Of a stretch of 36,109 nt of DNA, positions 14,159-23,700 are shown one piece after another. A program made the position numbers and the translations under genes. Origin of the DNA: an uncultured Fibrobacter sp. (lineage in GTDB: Bacteria; Fibrobacterota; Fibrobacteria; Fibrobacterales; Fibrobacteraceae); assembly GCA_946413655.1 (NCBI GenBank), contig CAMKLO010000035.1, forward strand, positions 1-36,109, in the 5' to 3' direction. The notes beneath the pieces were generated by a model, which saw only the letters and a list, made by a program, of their open reading frames with translations, did not search any database and was not told the DNA's origin. Numbering within the stretch: the first letter of the stretch is position 1; every line of letters begins with the position of its first letter.

Positions 14159-16876
14159 TTAAGCTTCTCCAAACTTTTCGCGGCAGAGTTTTTCTACTTC
14201 TTCCAGACGAGACTTGATTTCCGGATTATCCGGGTTCTTCTTTGCCAAATCCGAATAAATTTCTAGAGCCTTGTTATAGACGCCCTGTTCCATGTAAATA
14301 TCCGCAAGAGTGGCCGTATTCAGGCTTTCATCCAAGTCGGCGGCACCGCGGGATAATGGAGCATCAGCGTTATCGATTAGGCTTGCTGTGACTTCGTCAT
14401 CGGAATCGCCGGACATCAAATAATCAACGCCTTTATTGCTAGGTTCATCCGATTCCGGCAATGAATCGTCTTCGTCAAAGAGTCCCTTGAATGCATTGGA
14501 GACTTCGGAATCAATAGAATCCAAATCAGCAGAAGGTGCTGTTGCGGCAACTTCTTTTACGGGAGCTTCAACAGGCTGCTCAGACTGGTCAGCGACAAAA
14601 TCGGCAGCGCCAACCAACTCGAGTGAATCTTCGGCTTTATCCGAAGTTGCGACTTCGGGCTTTTCTTCTGGCAAATCATCATCAGCTCCGAAGATGCTGT
14701 CGAAGGATTCATCGACACTCTCCTTGACGGATTCCTCTTCGATTTTAGCGCTGGTCGCTTCTTGGCTTAGAGATTCTTCAACAGGAGCGGCGGCAGCAAA
14801 TCCATTCTTATTTTCTTCAGGCAACGAGAGATCGTCTTCGTTATCGAACATTGACGCAAACGCACCGCCCATTTCCTGGGCGACATTGCTGTCGTCCTTG
14901 GCGGGTTCGGCGACAGTTTCTGCAACTGTTTCCGTAGCTGAAGGCTCTGCAGTAGCTTCGGCGGACGCTGTTGTTGTTTCGTCGCCGAATAGCGCATCAA
15001 ATGCACCATCGACGCTCACGGACAGGTCTTCAGAAATGCTAGAAGATTCTTCCGGTTGAGTGGCGACATTTTCAGATTGCGCAACAGTTTCTTCGGGTTG
15101 GGCAACTTCTTCCGGTTCTGCAAGGATCTGTTCAGTTTCAGCGGCGGGGGCGCTTGTTTCGGCAAGATTGTCTTCCACATCGGAGAAATCCATGTGCGTC
15201 GTCGGAATCACGCTTTCTTTGGTAGTTTCTTCCGGTTCGTCGCTTAGGCTGAAATCCGCATCGGCTGATTTTTCAAACAATCCGCCAAAAGATTCCTCAT
15301 TGGAAAATTCTTCATTTGTTAATTTTTCGTCTGCGGATTTTTCAAACAGAGGTTCTGCTGCTGCAAGTTCTTCTGCCGGAGCTCCATTTGTTTCGGCAAA
15401 AGTCTCATTTGAAGATTCTTCCGCAGGAATATCTTCTAATGGAGTCTCTTCTAGCGGTGTTTCTGTTGTTGCAGTTTCCGCGACAGCTTCTTCTAGAGGC
15501 TTTTCTTCGGGAAGATCGTCATCCCCGAAAATCGAAGAGAACGCATCATTGACGTTTGTCGCCTTATCTTCTTCTTTTGTTTGGATTTCATCTAAACTAA
15601 GCTCTTCAAGAGCGGGTTCTTCGGTCGAAGATGCGACGTCGCCATCGGAAAAATCCATGTGAGTTGTCGGAATCGAGTTTTCTTCGATCGAACTAGTCTC
15701 AGTTGCAGGCGATTCGTCTAAACTAAATTCGGCATCAGCGGATTTTTCGAAGAGTCCACCTGAAGATTTTTCTGTATTGCTTTCTTCAGGAAGTTCGTCA
15801 TCGCCCAAAAGCGAAGAAAATGCGTCATCGACGTTCGTTGCATTTTCTTCTTCATTTGTTTTTTCCGGAGTCGGGCTCCATTCGTCAATCGAAATGTTTT
15901 CTTCGGAAGGCTTTTCATCTAAAGATAAACTCTCCGCAGACAATTCCTCGGGAAGCTCATCATCGCCCAAAAGCGAAGAGAACGCATCATCGACGTTTGT
16001 TGCATTGCTTTCTGCATCGATTGGCTGATCTTCAATGTTGAACGTTTCTTCGGACTTGGGGGGGGCGTCTTGGCTTGGTGCCGGCACAGACGAGAACAGT
16101 GATGACGCAACAATGCCGGTTGCTGCGGCTGCGGCAGCTCCTTTCCCGTTCAATTCTGCTGTATCAAGATCGTCATCACCACCCAAAATACCTGTAATGG
16201 CAGAGGACACTTCGGATGTACTCAAAACGTTGCCATCGAAACTTGGATCTTGGATTTCTTCAGTGTTTTCGGCATTTTCACCCGATGCAGAATTCAAGGA
16301 ATTCAACAAGTCGTTCATTGAAGAATCGTTTTCTTCATCGGCATTCGAAATAGAAGCTGCCAAATTAGCAAAGACATTTTCTTCGCCGTTCAGTTCGGCA
16401 TTGGCAGCATCGGAATCCATGTCCATGGTGAACGAACTATCGTCGTCCATCGGAGGTGCAACCATTGCTGCCTGTTCTTCTTCTGTCAGGACATCGTATT
16501 CCTCTTTCCAGAATGGATCGAGCGGATCCATATCGTGAACACGACGGAAGCATGCATTGCGTTCGGCTATTTTTCCAAGTTTGTCATAAGACTCGCCCAT
16601 CTTTTTATGAGCGGACAGACAGAACGGGTCCTTGGCAAGAACCTTCTTGTATTCAGAGATGCAGCCGGCAAAATCCTGTTGAATTGCCAGAATTTTCGCC
16701 CGAACCAACATTGCCGGAACATCGGACGGTGATGCCGCCAAAGCAGCATCTACGTGACTCAAAGCCGATTCAAACTCACCTGTAGCGAGTTCCATATCAG
16801 CAAGCCATGCAAGGGCCTGTGAACGACCTTTGTTCTTTTTTATCGTCTTTTTCAGAGAATCCAACGTTACAGCCAT
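14159..16876 (-). CDS. Large acidic TPR protein with eight copies of a short motif
   Basis: Residues 1 to about 130 form TPR repeats (ALAWLADMELATGEFESALS; SYDKLGKIAERNACFRRVHD). Residues about 850-905 form a final TPR (LADIYMEQGVYNKALEIYSD). Between them lie about 700 residues of Glu/Asp/Ser/Ala-rich, probably disordered sequence. This contains eight copies of a motif close to VxxAFxxLFGDDDLPE, at about residues 222, 294, 348, 441, 621, 667, 719 and 790, plus two IPTTHMDFSD copies (402, 557) and three LFEKSAD copies (375, 510, 533). There is no signal peptide or membrane helix. Its ATG overlaps the Trm112-like stop by 1 nt and it abuts pilT. A scaffold for pilus or polarity proteins is a guess from context. 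Confidence 0.85.
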   Translation of the reverse strand: MAVTLDSLKKTIKKNKGRSQALAWLADMELATGEFESALSHVDAALAASPSDVPAMLVRAKILAIQQDFAGCISEYKKVLAKDPFCLSAHKKMGESYDKLGKIAERNACFRRVHDMDPLDPFWKEEYDVLTEEEQAAMVAPPMDDDSSFTMDMDSDAANAELNGEENVFANLAASISNADEENDSSMNDLLNSLNSASGENAENTEEIQDPSFDGNVLSTSEVSSAITGILGGDDDLDTAELNGKGAAAAAATGIVASSLFSSVPAPSQDAPPKSEETFNIEDQPIDAESNATNVDDAFSSLLGDDELPEELSAESLSLDEKPSEENISIDEWSPTPEKTNEEENATNVDDAFSSLLGDDELPEESNTEKSSGGLFEKSADAEFSLDESPATETSSIEENSIPTTHMDFSDGDVASSTEEPALEELSLDEIQTKEEDKATNVNDAFSSIFGDDDLPEEKPLEEAVAETATTETPLEETPLEDIPAEESSNETFAETNGAPAEELAAAEPLFEKSADEKLTNEEFSNEESFGGLFEKSADADFSLSDEPEETTKESVIPTTHMDFSDVEDNLAETSAPAAETEQILAEPEEVAQPEETVAQSENVATQPEESSSISEDLSVSVDGAFDALFGDETTTASAEATAEPSATETVAETVAEPAKDDSNVAQEMGGAFASMFDNEDDLSLPEENKNGFAAAAPVEESLSQEATSAKIEEESVKESVDESFDSIFGADDDLPEEKPEVATSDKAEDSLELVGAADFVADQSEQPVEAPVKEVAATAPSADLDSIDSEVSNAFKGLFDEDDSLPESDEPSNKGVDYLMSGDSDDEVTASLIDNADAPLSRGAADLDESLNTATLADIYMEQGVYNKALEIYSDLAKKNPDNPEIKSRLEEVEKLCREKFGEA

Positions 16877-17133
16877 TATTTCTCCAATGGAAGAAGAATA
16901 GCTTCATCCGCTAAAAGTACAGGGATTCCTTCACGAACCGGATAGACTCGCGAACCGTCGGGAGTCGTAAGCGCTTCAGTCAAGGGTTCGGTAACCACTT
17001 CGCCAGCGACATTCTTGAGCGTGCCAGCCTTAATAGCATTGTTCAAAAGAGCGATGCATTCCGCTGCTGCCTCAGAAAGAGACATACGGGTTTCCGGGCA
17101 ACAAAGAATACTTAACAATTTAGAATCGAGCAT
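16876..17133 (-). CDS. Trm112-like small protein
   Basis: The 85-residue protein begins MLDSKLLSILCCPETRMSL and ends with SRVYPVREGIPVLLADEAI, the typical start and end of the Trm112/YcaR family, whose members activate or stabilise methyltransferases. The family usually has CPxC near the start and further Cys residues later; here only CCP remains plus a lone Cys in a helical insert (AAAECIALLNNAIK), so zinc binding is doubtful. The ATG at 17133 has AAAGG 5 nt upstream; a longer frame from 17175 lacks family similarity. It overlaps the TPR gene start by 1 nt (TAATG). Confidence 0.8.
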   Translation of the reverse strand: MLDSKLLSILCCPETRMSLSEAAAECIALLNNAIKAGTLKNVAGEVVTEPLTEALTTPDGSRVYPVREGIPVLLADEAILLPLEK

Positions 17134-17196
17134 AATACCTTTTAAAAATGTTATTTCATAAAAAAAATAACACAATTTTTACAAAAAAGGGCGATT

Positions 17197-18849
17197 TTAA
17201 CGAAGATATTTGAGGTTTACGAGGGCAAAATTGCCGTTTTTTCCGTTTCCTATGAGCAAAAACACGCACATACCCAGTTTATCGAGCCAGGTTATGTCGA
17301 AATTTTCGCGATAACCGGAGAAATTGGAGACCACGAGGAGCTCACGGCAGCCCGTACGGTTGCAGATATTTTCCATCTGCGAAAGCGAACCAAGGAGGTG
17401 CTGGCGGTTCTCGTCGCTGATGTTTTCGGGCTCGTTGCTCACGCAGCCGAGAATTTCGATGCCCGGAATCACGTTGTAGCTGTCGAACCAGTTGTTGAGG
17501 GAATCTTCGCGGCCACCAAGCAGAATAGAACGGTGGCGTTTTTTGGCAAAGATGCGGTAGAAATAATTTATCCAGAATGCAATGCGGCGCCAGGCAAGCA
17601 GGGCAAACGGGATAAAGAGGCTAGAACAAACAGAAAGTGCAATCCAATGGGATTCGTATGGTAAAATACGGATATCTTCATCCACAATGGGAGTTTGAGT
17701 AAAATAACGGAAAGCACAATAGCCACCGACTGTAAGCAAATTCAGCGGTATCAAATAACGCAAAAACTTTTCGCCTTTGAGGCTCGATTCCGTATATTCC
17801 CCACGGAACATGAGGAATACTAGATTCATGATGACGACCAAAACGGCAAGCCACCAGTCTTCAACGATATTGTTCTTGAAAAAGATGGGACGTTCCGAAC
17901 AATCTAAGCACGGCAGGTTGATGAACGTTTCGTAACTAAAGAAAAACATCGTCCAAATGGCGATAACACCCGTATCCAAGAACATTTTCCAGAACTTAGG
18001 AATAAGGCGCGAGAACATGCCCACAAAAGCGGCGAACAAGATACCGAACGACACGAGAAAATTCGGGACAAAATAAAGGTCCTTGTGCTTTTTTACAAAG
18101 ATGAGCATTGCCTTGTAGAAATCGACATACGAACCCCAACGGCGCGTGCGGCAACTTTGGCCTTTAAAATGCAAAATATTCGTGACTGGCGTGTAGTAAT
18201 TGTGAAGCCCAATCTGCTTTGTGCGGAAACAGAGGTCCAGGTCTTCACCGTACATGAAGAAGTCTTCGTCAAAGCCGTTCAACTTTTCATAGACATCACG
18301 GCGAATGCAGAAGAACGAACCACTCACTGCATCGACTTCAATCATTTCGTCGGGATCCGCAAATGTCATGTTGTAACTTGCAAGCGTCTTGTTCTTCGGG
18401 AAAAGAGCAGCAAGGCCAATCGTCTTGGAAACGGCAGAAACAATCGTCGGGAACGAACGGCGGCAAGCCCACTGGAGCGAACCATCTTCGTTCAAGATGC
18501 GGCAACCGACCGTGCCTGCTTCCGGGTGTTCTTCCATAAACTTAAGCATTTCGCGGAAGGCGTTCTTCGAGATAATCGTATCGGGATTGATGAAGAACAG
18601 GTACGGCTTGGTCGCATGCTTTTCTGCGAGGTTACAGCCTTTACCAAAGCCCAAGTTTTCCTTGGAATCAAGCCATTCCACTTCAGGGAAGAAATTCTTG
18701 ATTTCGGGAATTATCGGCTCGTTGGAACCGTTATCCAAAACGATAATTTGCGAATCAATTCCTTCGCATGCATCACGCACAGACTTCAAGCACGCCGGAA
18801 TGAAATCGCAAGAGTTATAAGCAATGATAATGACGGAACAGGAAAGCAT
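17197..18849 (-). CDS. GT2 glycosyltransferase fused to a membrane and WcaJ-like Rossmann region
   Basis: Residues 1 to about 260 are a GT-A glycosyltransferase of the rhamnosyltransferase/WbbL type: SVIIIAYNS at the start, IVLDNGSN, NLGFGKGCN, FFINPDT for the metal-binding region, and DEDFFMYGEDLDLCFR for the acceptor-site ED. About five membrane segments follow (residues about 265-440). The last about 110 residues (HRSILLGGREDSLNNWF ... GCRELLVV) resemble the nucleotide-binding region that precedes the catalytic domain in WcaJ/WbaP-type phosphoglycosyl transferases, but that catalytic domain is absent. It probably acts at the inner membrane on a lipid-linked glycan. It is next to two more GT2 genes and 63 bp before the Trm112-like gene. 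Confidence 0.82.
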   Translation of the reverse strand: MLSCSVIIIAYNSCDFIPACLKSVRDACEGIDSQIIVLDNGSNEPIIPEIKNFFPEVEWLDSKENLGFGKGCNLAEKHATKPYLFFINPDTIISKNAFREMLKFMEEHPEAGTVGCRILNEDGSLQWACRRSFPTIVSAVSKTIGLAALFPKNKTLASYNMTFADPDEMIEVDAVSGSFFCIRRDVYEKLNGFDEDFFMYGEDLDLCFRTKQIGLHNYYTPVTNILHFKGQSCRTRRWGSYVDFYKAMLIFVKKHKDLYFVPNFLVSFGILFAAFVGMFSRLIPKFWKMFLDTGVIAIWTMFFFSYETFINLPCLDCSERPIFFKNNIVEDWWLAVLVVIMNLVFLMFRGEYTESSLKGEKFLRYLIPLNLLTVGGYCAFRYFTQTPIVDEDIRILPYESHWIALSVCSSLFIPFALLAWRRIAFWINYFYRIFAKKRHRSILLGGREDSLNNWFDSYNVIPGIEILGCVSNEPENISDENRQHLLGSLSQMENICNRTGCRELLVVSNFSGYRENFDITWLDKLGMCVFLLIGNGKNGNFALVNLKYLR

Positions 18850-18898
18850 AGGTTAGTAGGAAGTAGGCGGTAGGAAGTGGGAAGTGGTTAGTGACATT
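18850..18898. repeat. GTAGGAAGT-type low-complexity spacer
   Basis: Short G/A/T-rich near-repeats (AGTAGGAAGTAG, GGTAGGAAGTGGGAAGTGG) fill the gap before the inverted repeat. They are non-coding. A short related run (AGTAGGAAGTA) is at 26781-26791. Confidence 0.45.
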
Positions 18899-18988
18899 GT
18901 CATCCTGAGCGAAGCCGTTAGGCGAAGTCGAAGGATCCAGAGCATTCCTAACTTAACTGGATCCTTCACGCTGCGCGTTCAGGATGAC
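18899..18988. repeat. GTCATCCTGA inverted-repeat element (full copy)
   Basis: Two nested perfect 10-bp inverted repeats form a long hairpin: GTCATCCTGA (18899-18908) pairs with TCAGGATGAC (18979-18988), and AAGGATCCAG (18931-18940) pairs with CTGGATCCTT (18957-18966). It sits between two glycosyltransferase genes. Its right half recurs at 31707-31738 with identical 12-nt spacing. Such GTCATCCTGAGCGAAG-type repeats are widespread in intergenic DNA of several phyla. Confidence 0.8.
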
Positions 18989-19001
18989 GAGATGCGCAGA
19001 C

Positions 19002-19715
19002 CTAAGCGAGTCCCAATCGTAGTTTCAGCACGAGGAAGAATGCTTCGGAGATGATTCCTCCGCTCATCTTGGAAGTACCGCGAGTGCGGTCCGTAAAGAC
19101 GATGGGGATTTCCTTGACGCGGAGGCCCTTCTTCCAAATTTTGAACGTCGTTTCAATCTGGAAGCAATAGCCGTCGCTCTTCATCTTGTCAAGGTTCAAG
19201 GCCTGCAATGCTTCACGGCGGAAGCACTTGAAGCCGCCTGTTGCATCGCTAATCGGGAGGCCCGTCACGATGCGGGTATAGACATTTGCACCGTAGCTGA
19301 GAATAAGACGTCGGAGGTCCCAGTTCACTACGCTGATGCGGCGGTTCTGATAACGGCTGCCGAGCACGAGGTCCGCATTTTCGGCGGTTTCCAAAAAGCG
19401 GTTCAGGTCTGTCGGCGCATGGCTAAAGTCGGCGTCCATTTCGAACACGCGTTCGTAATCTCGTTCGAGCGCCCACTTGAAGCCCATCACGTACGCAGAA
19501 CCCAGTCCCATCTTACCCTTGCGGCGGAGCAAATGGATTCTAGGATTCTTGTCTGCTTCGGCTTGGACAAGGTCGCCCGTACCGTCCGGGGATCCGTCAT
19601 CCACCACCAAAATTTCCAGACATTCATTCTGTTCCAAAATGGCCGACATGATAAGAAGAATATTCTCCTTCTCATTGTAGGTCGGAACAATAACCAAACT
19701 CTTAGGGAACTCCAT
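19002..19715 (-). CDS. Polyprenyl-phosphate mannose synthase-like GT2 (DPM1 type)
   Basis: A soluble 237-residue GT2 with SLVIVPTYNEKENI, VVDDGSPDGTGD, EMDADFSHAP (DxD) and GSRY, followed by the DATGGFKCFRREAL and QIETTFK blocks of dolichol/polyprenol-phosphate mannose synthases. It would transfer a hexose, probably mannose, from a GDP-sugar to a polyprenyl phosphate on the cytoplasmic face. ATG 19715 is preferred because GAGG lies 6 nt upstream; an in-frame GTG at 19727 adds four residues and overlaps that site. It lies 34 bp after the next GT2 gene. Together with the DUF2723 enzyme this suggests lipid-linked sugar feeding a membrane transferase. Sugar identity is inferred. Confidence 0.88.
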   Translation of the reverse strand: MEFPKSLVIVPTYNEKENILLIMSAILEQNECLEILVVDDGSPDGTGDLVQAEADKNPRIHLLRRKGKMGLGSAYVMGFKWALERDYERVFEMDADFSHAPTDLNRFLETAENADLVLGSRYQNRRISVVNWDLRRLILSYGANVYTRIVTGLPISDATGGFKCFRREALQALNLDKMKSDGYCFQIETTFKIWKKGLRVKEIPIVFTDRTRGTSKMSGGIISEAFFLVLKLRLGLA

Positions 19716-19749
19716 TAAATACCTCACTATAACACAAATCTAACACAAA

Positions 19750-20688
19750 TTACAAATCGCCTATCGTCTCGGAAACAGGATATGTTCGTTTTTTATTGCC
19801 ATTCATCATTTCACCGAGGAGGCCCAACGAGAAAAACTGGACACTCATAATAAGCGAAAATGCACCGGCCAACAAGAGCGGACGTACATGCATCGCCCCC
19901 GTCTGGATCCATTCATAGCCAAAATAGCCACAAACGCCAAGGCCAAAGAGCATAAGCAAGAGTCCGATAAGGCCAAAGAAATGGAGCGGCTTCGACGAAA
20001 AACTACGCATGAACATCAGCGAAACAAGGTCGAGAAATCCGCTCACCAAGCGGGAAACGCCGTATTTGGAAACGCCATGGACGCGAGCGCGGTGCGCCAC
20101 CGGCATTTCGGTAATGCGGAAGCCCTGCCACTTGGCCATCACTGGGATAAAGCGGTGGTAGTCGCCGTAAAGCTGGATAAAGCGGACCACGGAACTGCGG
20201 TAAGCTTTGATGCCGCAGTTAAAGTCGTGCAGACGCTTGCCGCACACAATCGAGACTGTCAAGTTGAACAGCTTGGACGGGAGCGTCTTGTGCCACGGAT
20301 CGAGGCGGCGAATCTTCCAGCCGGAGACGAGATCATAACCGCTTTCGAGAATCTTGATCATCTTCGGAATTTCGAGCGGGTCATCCTGCAAGTCGCCGTC
20401 CAGCGTGGCGACGTACTTGCCGCGCGCTTTGGAAAAACCAAGAGCAAGTGCAGCAGCCTTGCCACAGTTGAACTGGAAACGGAACGCGTTTACCGAAGAG
20501 CCCGGCTTAGCGCTATATTCCTTGGCGAGCCCCTCCACCACTTCCCATGTGTTGTCGCGGCTACCATCGTCAATGACGATAACCTCGAACTCCATGCCTG
20601 TCGGTTCGATGGCCGCCCAAATTTCCTTCATCAACTCCGGAAGATTTTCACTTTCTTCCTTAACAGGGATCACCAAGCTCAAATCCAT
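19750..20688 (-). CDS. Polyprenyl-phosphate glycosyltransferase with two membrane helices (GtrB/ArnC type)
   Basis: The GT2 catalytic domain (residues 1 to about 225) has LSLVIPVKEESENLPEL, VIDDGSRDNTWE, TLDGDLQDDPLEI with the metal-binding DxD, and DFNCGIKAYR. Two membrane helices follow (about 235-258 and 268-292), then a short basic tail. This is the layout of GtrB, ArnC and DPMS enzymes that load a sugar onto undecaprenyl phosphate. It starts 15 bp after the stop of the DUF2723 gene, so it is co-transcribed. Having two such enzymes side by side suggests two lipid-linked sugars or a donor plus an elongation step. Confidence 0.88.
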   Translation of the reverse strand: MDLSLVIPVKEESENLPELMKEIWAAIEPTGMEFEVIVIDDGSRDNTWEVVEGLAKEYSAKPGSSVNAFRFQFNCGKAAALALGFSKARGKYVATLDGDLQDDPLEIPKMIKILESGYDLVSGWKIRRLDPWHKTLPSKLFNLTVSIVCGKRLHDFNCGIKAYRSSVVRFIQLYGDYHRFIPVMAKWQGFRITEMPVAHRARVHGVSKYGVSRLVSGFLDLVSLMFMRSFSSKPLHFFGLIGLLLMLFGLGVCGYFGYEWIQTGAMHVRPLLLAGAFSLIMSVQFFSLGLLGEMMNGNKKRTYPVSETIGDL

Positions 20689-20703
20689 TGCAAAACCTCG
20701 AAT

Positions 20704-23700
20704 TTAGTTGGCTGCTGGAGCCGGTTCCGTCGGCGTGCTCGGGGCCGGTTCTTCATCGACTTTCAGCCCGTCCGTGATAGCCTCAATCTGCTGGAGGCTC
20801 ATGGCAAGGCGGCTACGCCCCGGAGCGTCATAAGACGGGATGTTTTCCAGACCGCGGTTCACAACTTCGAGCGCCTTGTCCTTCATGCCTGCAGAGGCAT
20901 AGACATAAGAAGCAGCCCAGTAATTGCGCCATTCTCTCGGGAACTGGTACATGCCGAGTTCTAGATATTTTGCCGCATCTGTCGCAATGCGTTCGACTTC
21001 GGCCTTGTCGGCCTTGGTAAACGGCTTTTTCGAGATGAGGGAGTTCATCTTTTCACGGGCGTCGAAGGAAATCTGCAAGTAGAGCGAAACGTAGCTGCTG
21101 AGCAAGCGTTCCGTTTCAGAGTTGATGAATGCGGTACCGTCGCCAAGGCCACGGAACTTATAAACACTATCGATGAGGGCTGCGGTCATCTTCGCGTCGA
21201 AAGAATTCGGACGCGGCGTGAGGTCGCCTTTCACAAGGTTATAGACCATGCCTTCCTGGACCATGTACTTTTCGAGGCCCATAAAGTTGGACATACCGAC
21301 CGTCGTAGAAATTTCAATCGGCTTGTCCATGTTCTGCAATGCGAGATCAATGACAAGTTTGTGCTGTGTAAGCATCATGCCGCCACGGTTTCTCTTGGCC
21401 CAATCCAAGAATGCATCCCAGACCTGGTAATTTACCTTGAACTGGAGAAGCTTTGCGGAATCTGCCGGAGATAAGTTGCCTGCGGCTTCCATCTGGTCGA
21501 TGCGTTCCTTGAGCTTCGGTTTGAGCGTTTCGGCTCGACGAACCCAAGTGGAAACCTGGTGGTTCGGGTTGCTGGCGCTGCTGTTGTCCAGCACCATATC
21601 GCTGTCGATGGTTTCCTTTGTATAAGAAAGTTTGAGAATCGGCTCGTTCACGAGCATCTGCTTGATGTACCAGTCCGTATTGCCCAAGGAGAGGTTCACC
21701 ACGCGAACGTCCTTGCGGACTCCAGCGACTTCCTGTGCAAACCACAGCGGGAACGTGTCGTTATCGCCGTTCGTAAAGAGAATGGCGTTCGGGCGGCAGC
21801 TGTTGAGGAGATTGTAGGCGTAATCCCACGGAACCCAGAGGCCGGAACGGTCGTGTTCCTTGTAGTTGGAAATGCAAGGAACGAGGAAGGATACGAGCAC
21901 GAGGGCGGCTGCAATCGGAGATGCAAAAGCCATTGTCGATGCGGTTGTCGCGGCTAGCAATACGAGAATGCCAGCACCGATACCGTAAATCATGCTCATG
22001 AAAATAAATGCCGGAGTATAGAAGTAGTCACGTTCACGAACTTCCATGTGGACTGCTTCGGGGAACGGTGCACGCTGACCAAAACGGGCGAAGTTTTCTT
22101 CAATCTTTTGCCAGTTTTTCCATGCCGTCGTGTTTTCGGCATCGGAAATTTTCTTTTCGAATTCGGCAATTCTCGAAGCCGGAGCATTGTTCATGCGAAG
22201 TCGTTCAATGGCAATCTTCGAGAAATCGATTTTCTGGCGAAGGTCAATTAATTCGTTCGGATCCGGGAGAGACGTAATGCCAGCGCCGGCGCTGTTCAGG
22301 TCGGCCACGTTGCGGGTCATGACATTCACCCAGTAATCATGGTCGCGCTGTTCCATACGTGTGCCATCGGCAAAGTTGATGTAGAACAAAAGACCGAGCG
22401 AGCATAGTGCATAAAGTGTCGAAATGAAAATGCCAACATGCTTGTTGCGCTTATAGATGTACACGCAAGTTGCAATAAGGAGACCGTTAAACAGCAAGAA
22501 GAAGAAGAGCTGCATAAAGGTGTCATCACCCATGAACGACATTTGCGTCGGGAACTTAAAACCAAGACGTTCGATGGGTTCGTTCTCGGAGGCATCAAAT
22601 GTATAGACTCCATTGGCGTAATTCACGCCACCCACCTTGTAAGGCAAGTATTGAGCCATCTGGTAACCGCCATAACTCATGCTCGGGAACGAAAGCACCT
22701 GATGAGCGAGCTGCGAACGGCGGTAGAACGCACGAGAAATCATGCTTTCGGAACCGTACTGTTTGCGTTCAATGAACGCGTTGAAAGCATTCCAGTTCTT
22801 TCCGTCGAAGAGGTTTCCAAGCTGGAGGTTGCCCTGTTCATCGCGGATGTTGAGTTCTGGGTCGTTTTCGTCAATCGTCGGGTTGAGTTCCGAACGGATA
22901 GGAATGTAAAGGTGCGTGCTGTAACCGACTAATGCAAAGAATGCGAAGGCGAGAGAAAGCTTAAACGCGTTATTCACTCTTGCCGGGAATGCTGCTTTAA
23001 TTGCGGGTACGAAGACAACAAGAGCAAGGGCGAAAACGCAAGTAAGTGAAATTTCGATAAATGCAGACACCATGTAAATCACGGAGCAGAGAAGCGTACC
23101 CGTAATCCAGATAGGAATGCGTTCGACAATCTTTTTCGGCTGAGCCACAAGGAGCAACACGAACACGGCCGGGACCGTAAGCATCGTGTAAAGGTGGGCT
23201 CCCACGCCAAGGAACGCGATATAGCAGATGAAGATGAGAATCTTGTCGCTCCCCTCTTCATCGCGCTTGTTGTACCACACCAAGCCGAGGTAGGAGACTA
23301 GCATCAAGATGAGCATGGCGACGCCATAGACTTCTGCTTCGACGGCGTTGAACCAGAACGTGTCGGAGAACGTGAGGAGGAATCCGGCCACAAGAGCGGC
23401 GGTGCCAAGCACGAACGTACGCATCTTGTCCGAAATCTTTTCGGCAAGGGAATCCGTCTTGAGAACGGTTGCCAAAAGTTCCCAGGCAAATAACGCCGTC
23501 ACATAGACCGTTGCAGCAGAACTCACCACGGAGATGTAGTTCACGCGCTTTGCAATTTCACCTACGAACGGCAAAAGGAGAATCACCGCACGAGCAAAGA
23601 ACACGAAGAACGGCGTTCCAGGAGGATGCGGAATGCCAAGCGTGTTGGCGCAAGCGACGAACTCGCCGCAGTCCCAGAACGAGACCGTCGGAGCCATCGT

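Noticed and set aside
14436..16538. Several long plus-strand frames opposite the TPR protein
   Set aside because: They are Ser-rich antisense readings of Glu/Asp/Ala codons; the minus frame has TPRs and ordered motif repeats and joins pilT exactly.
19888..20964. 358-residue plus-strand frame opposite the GT2 and DUF2723 genes
   Set aside because: No recognisable motifs, and it spans the junction of two well-supported genes on the other strand.
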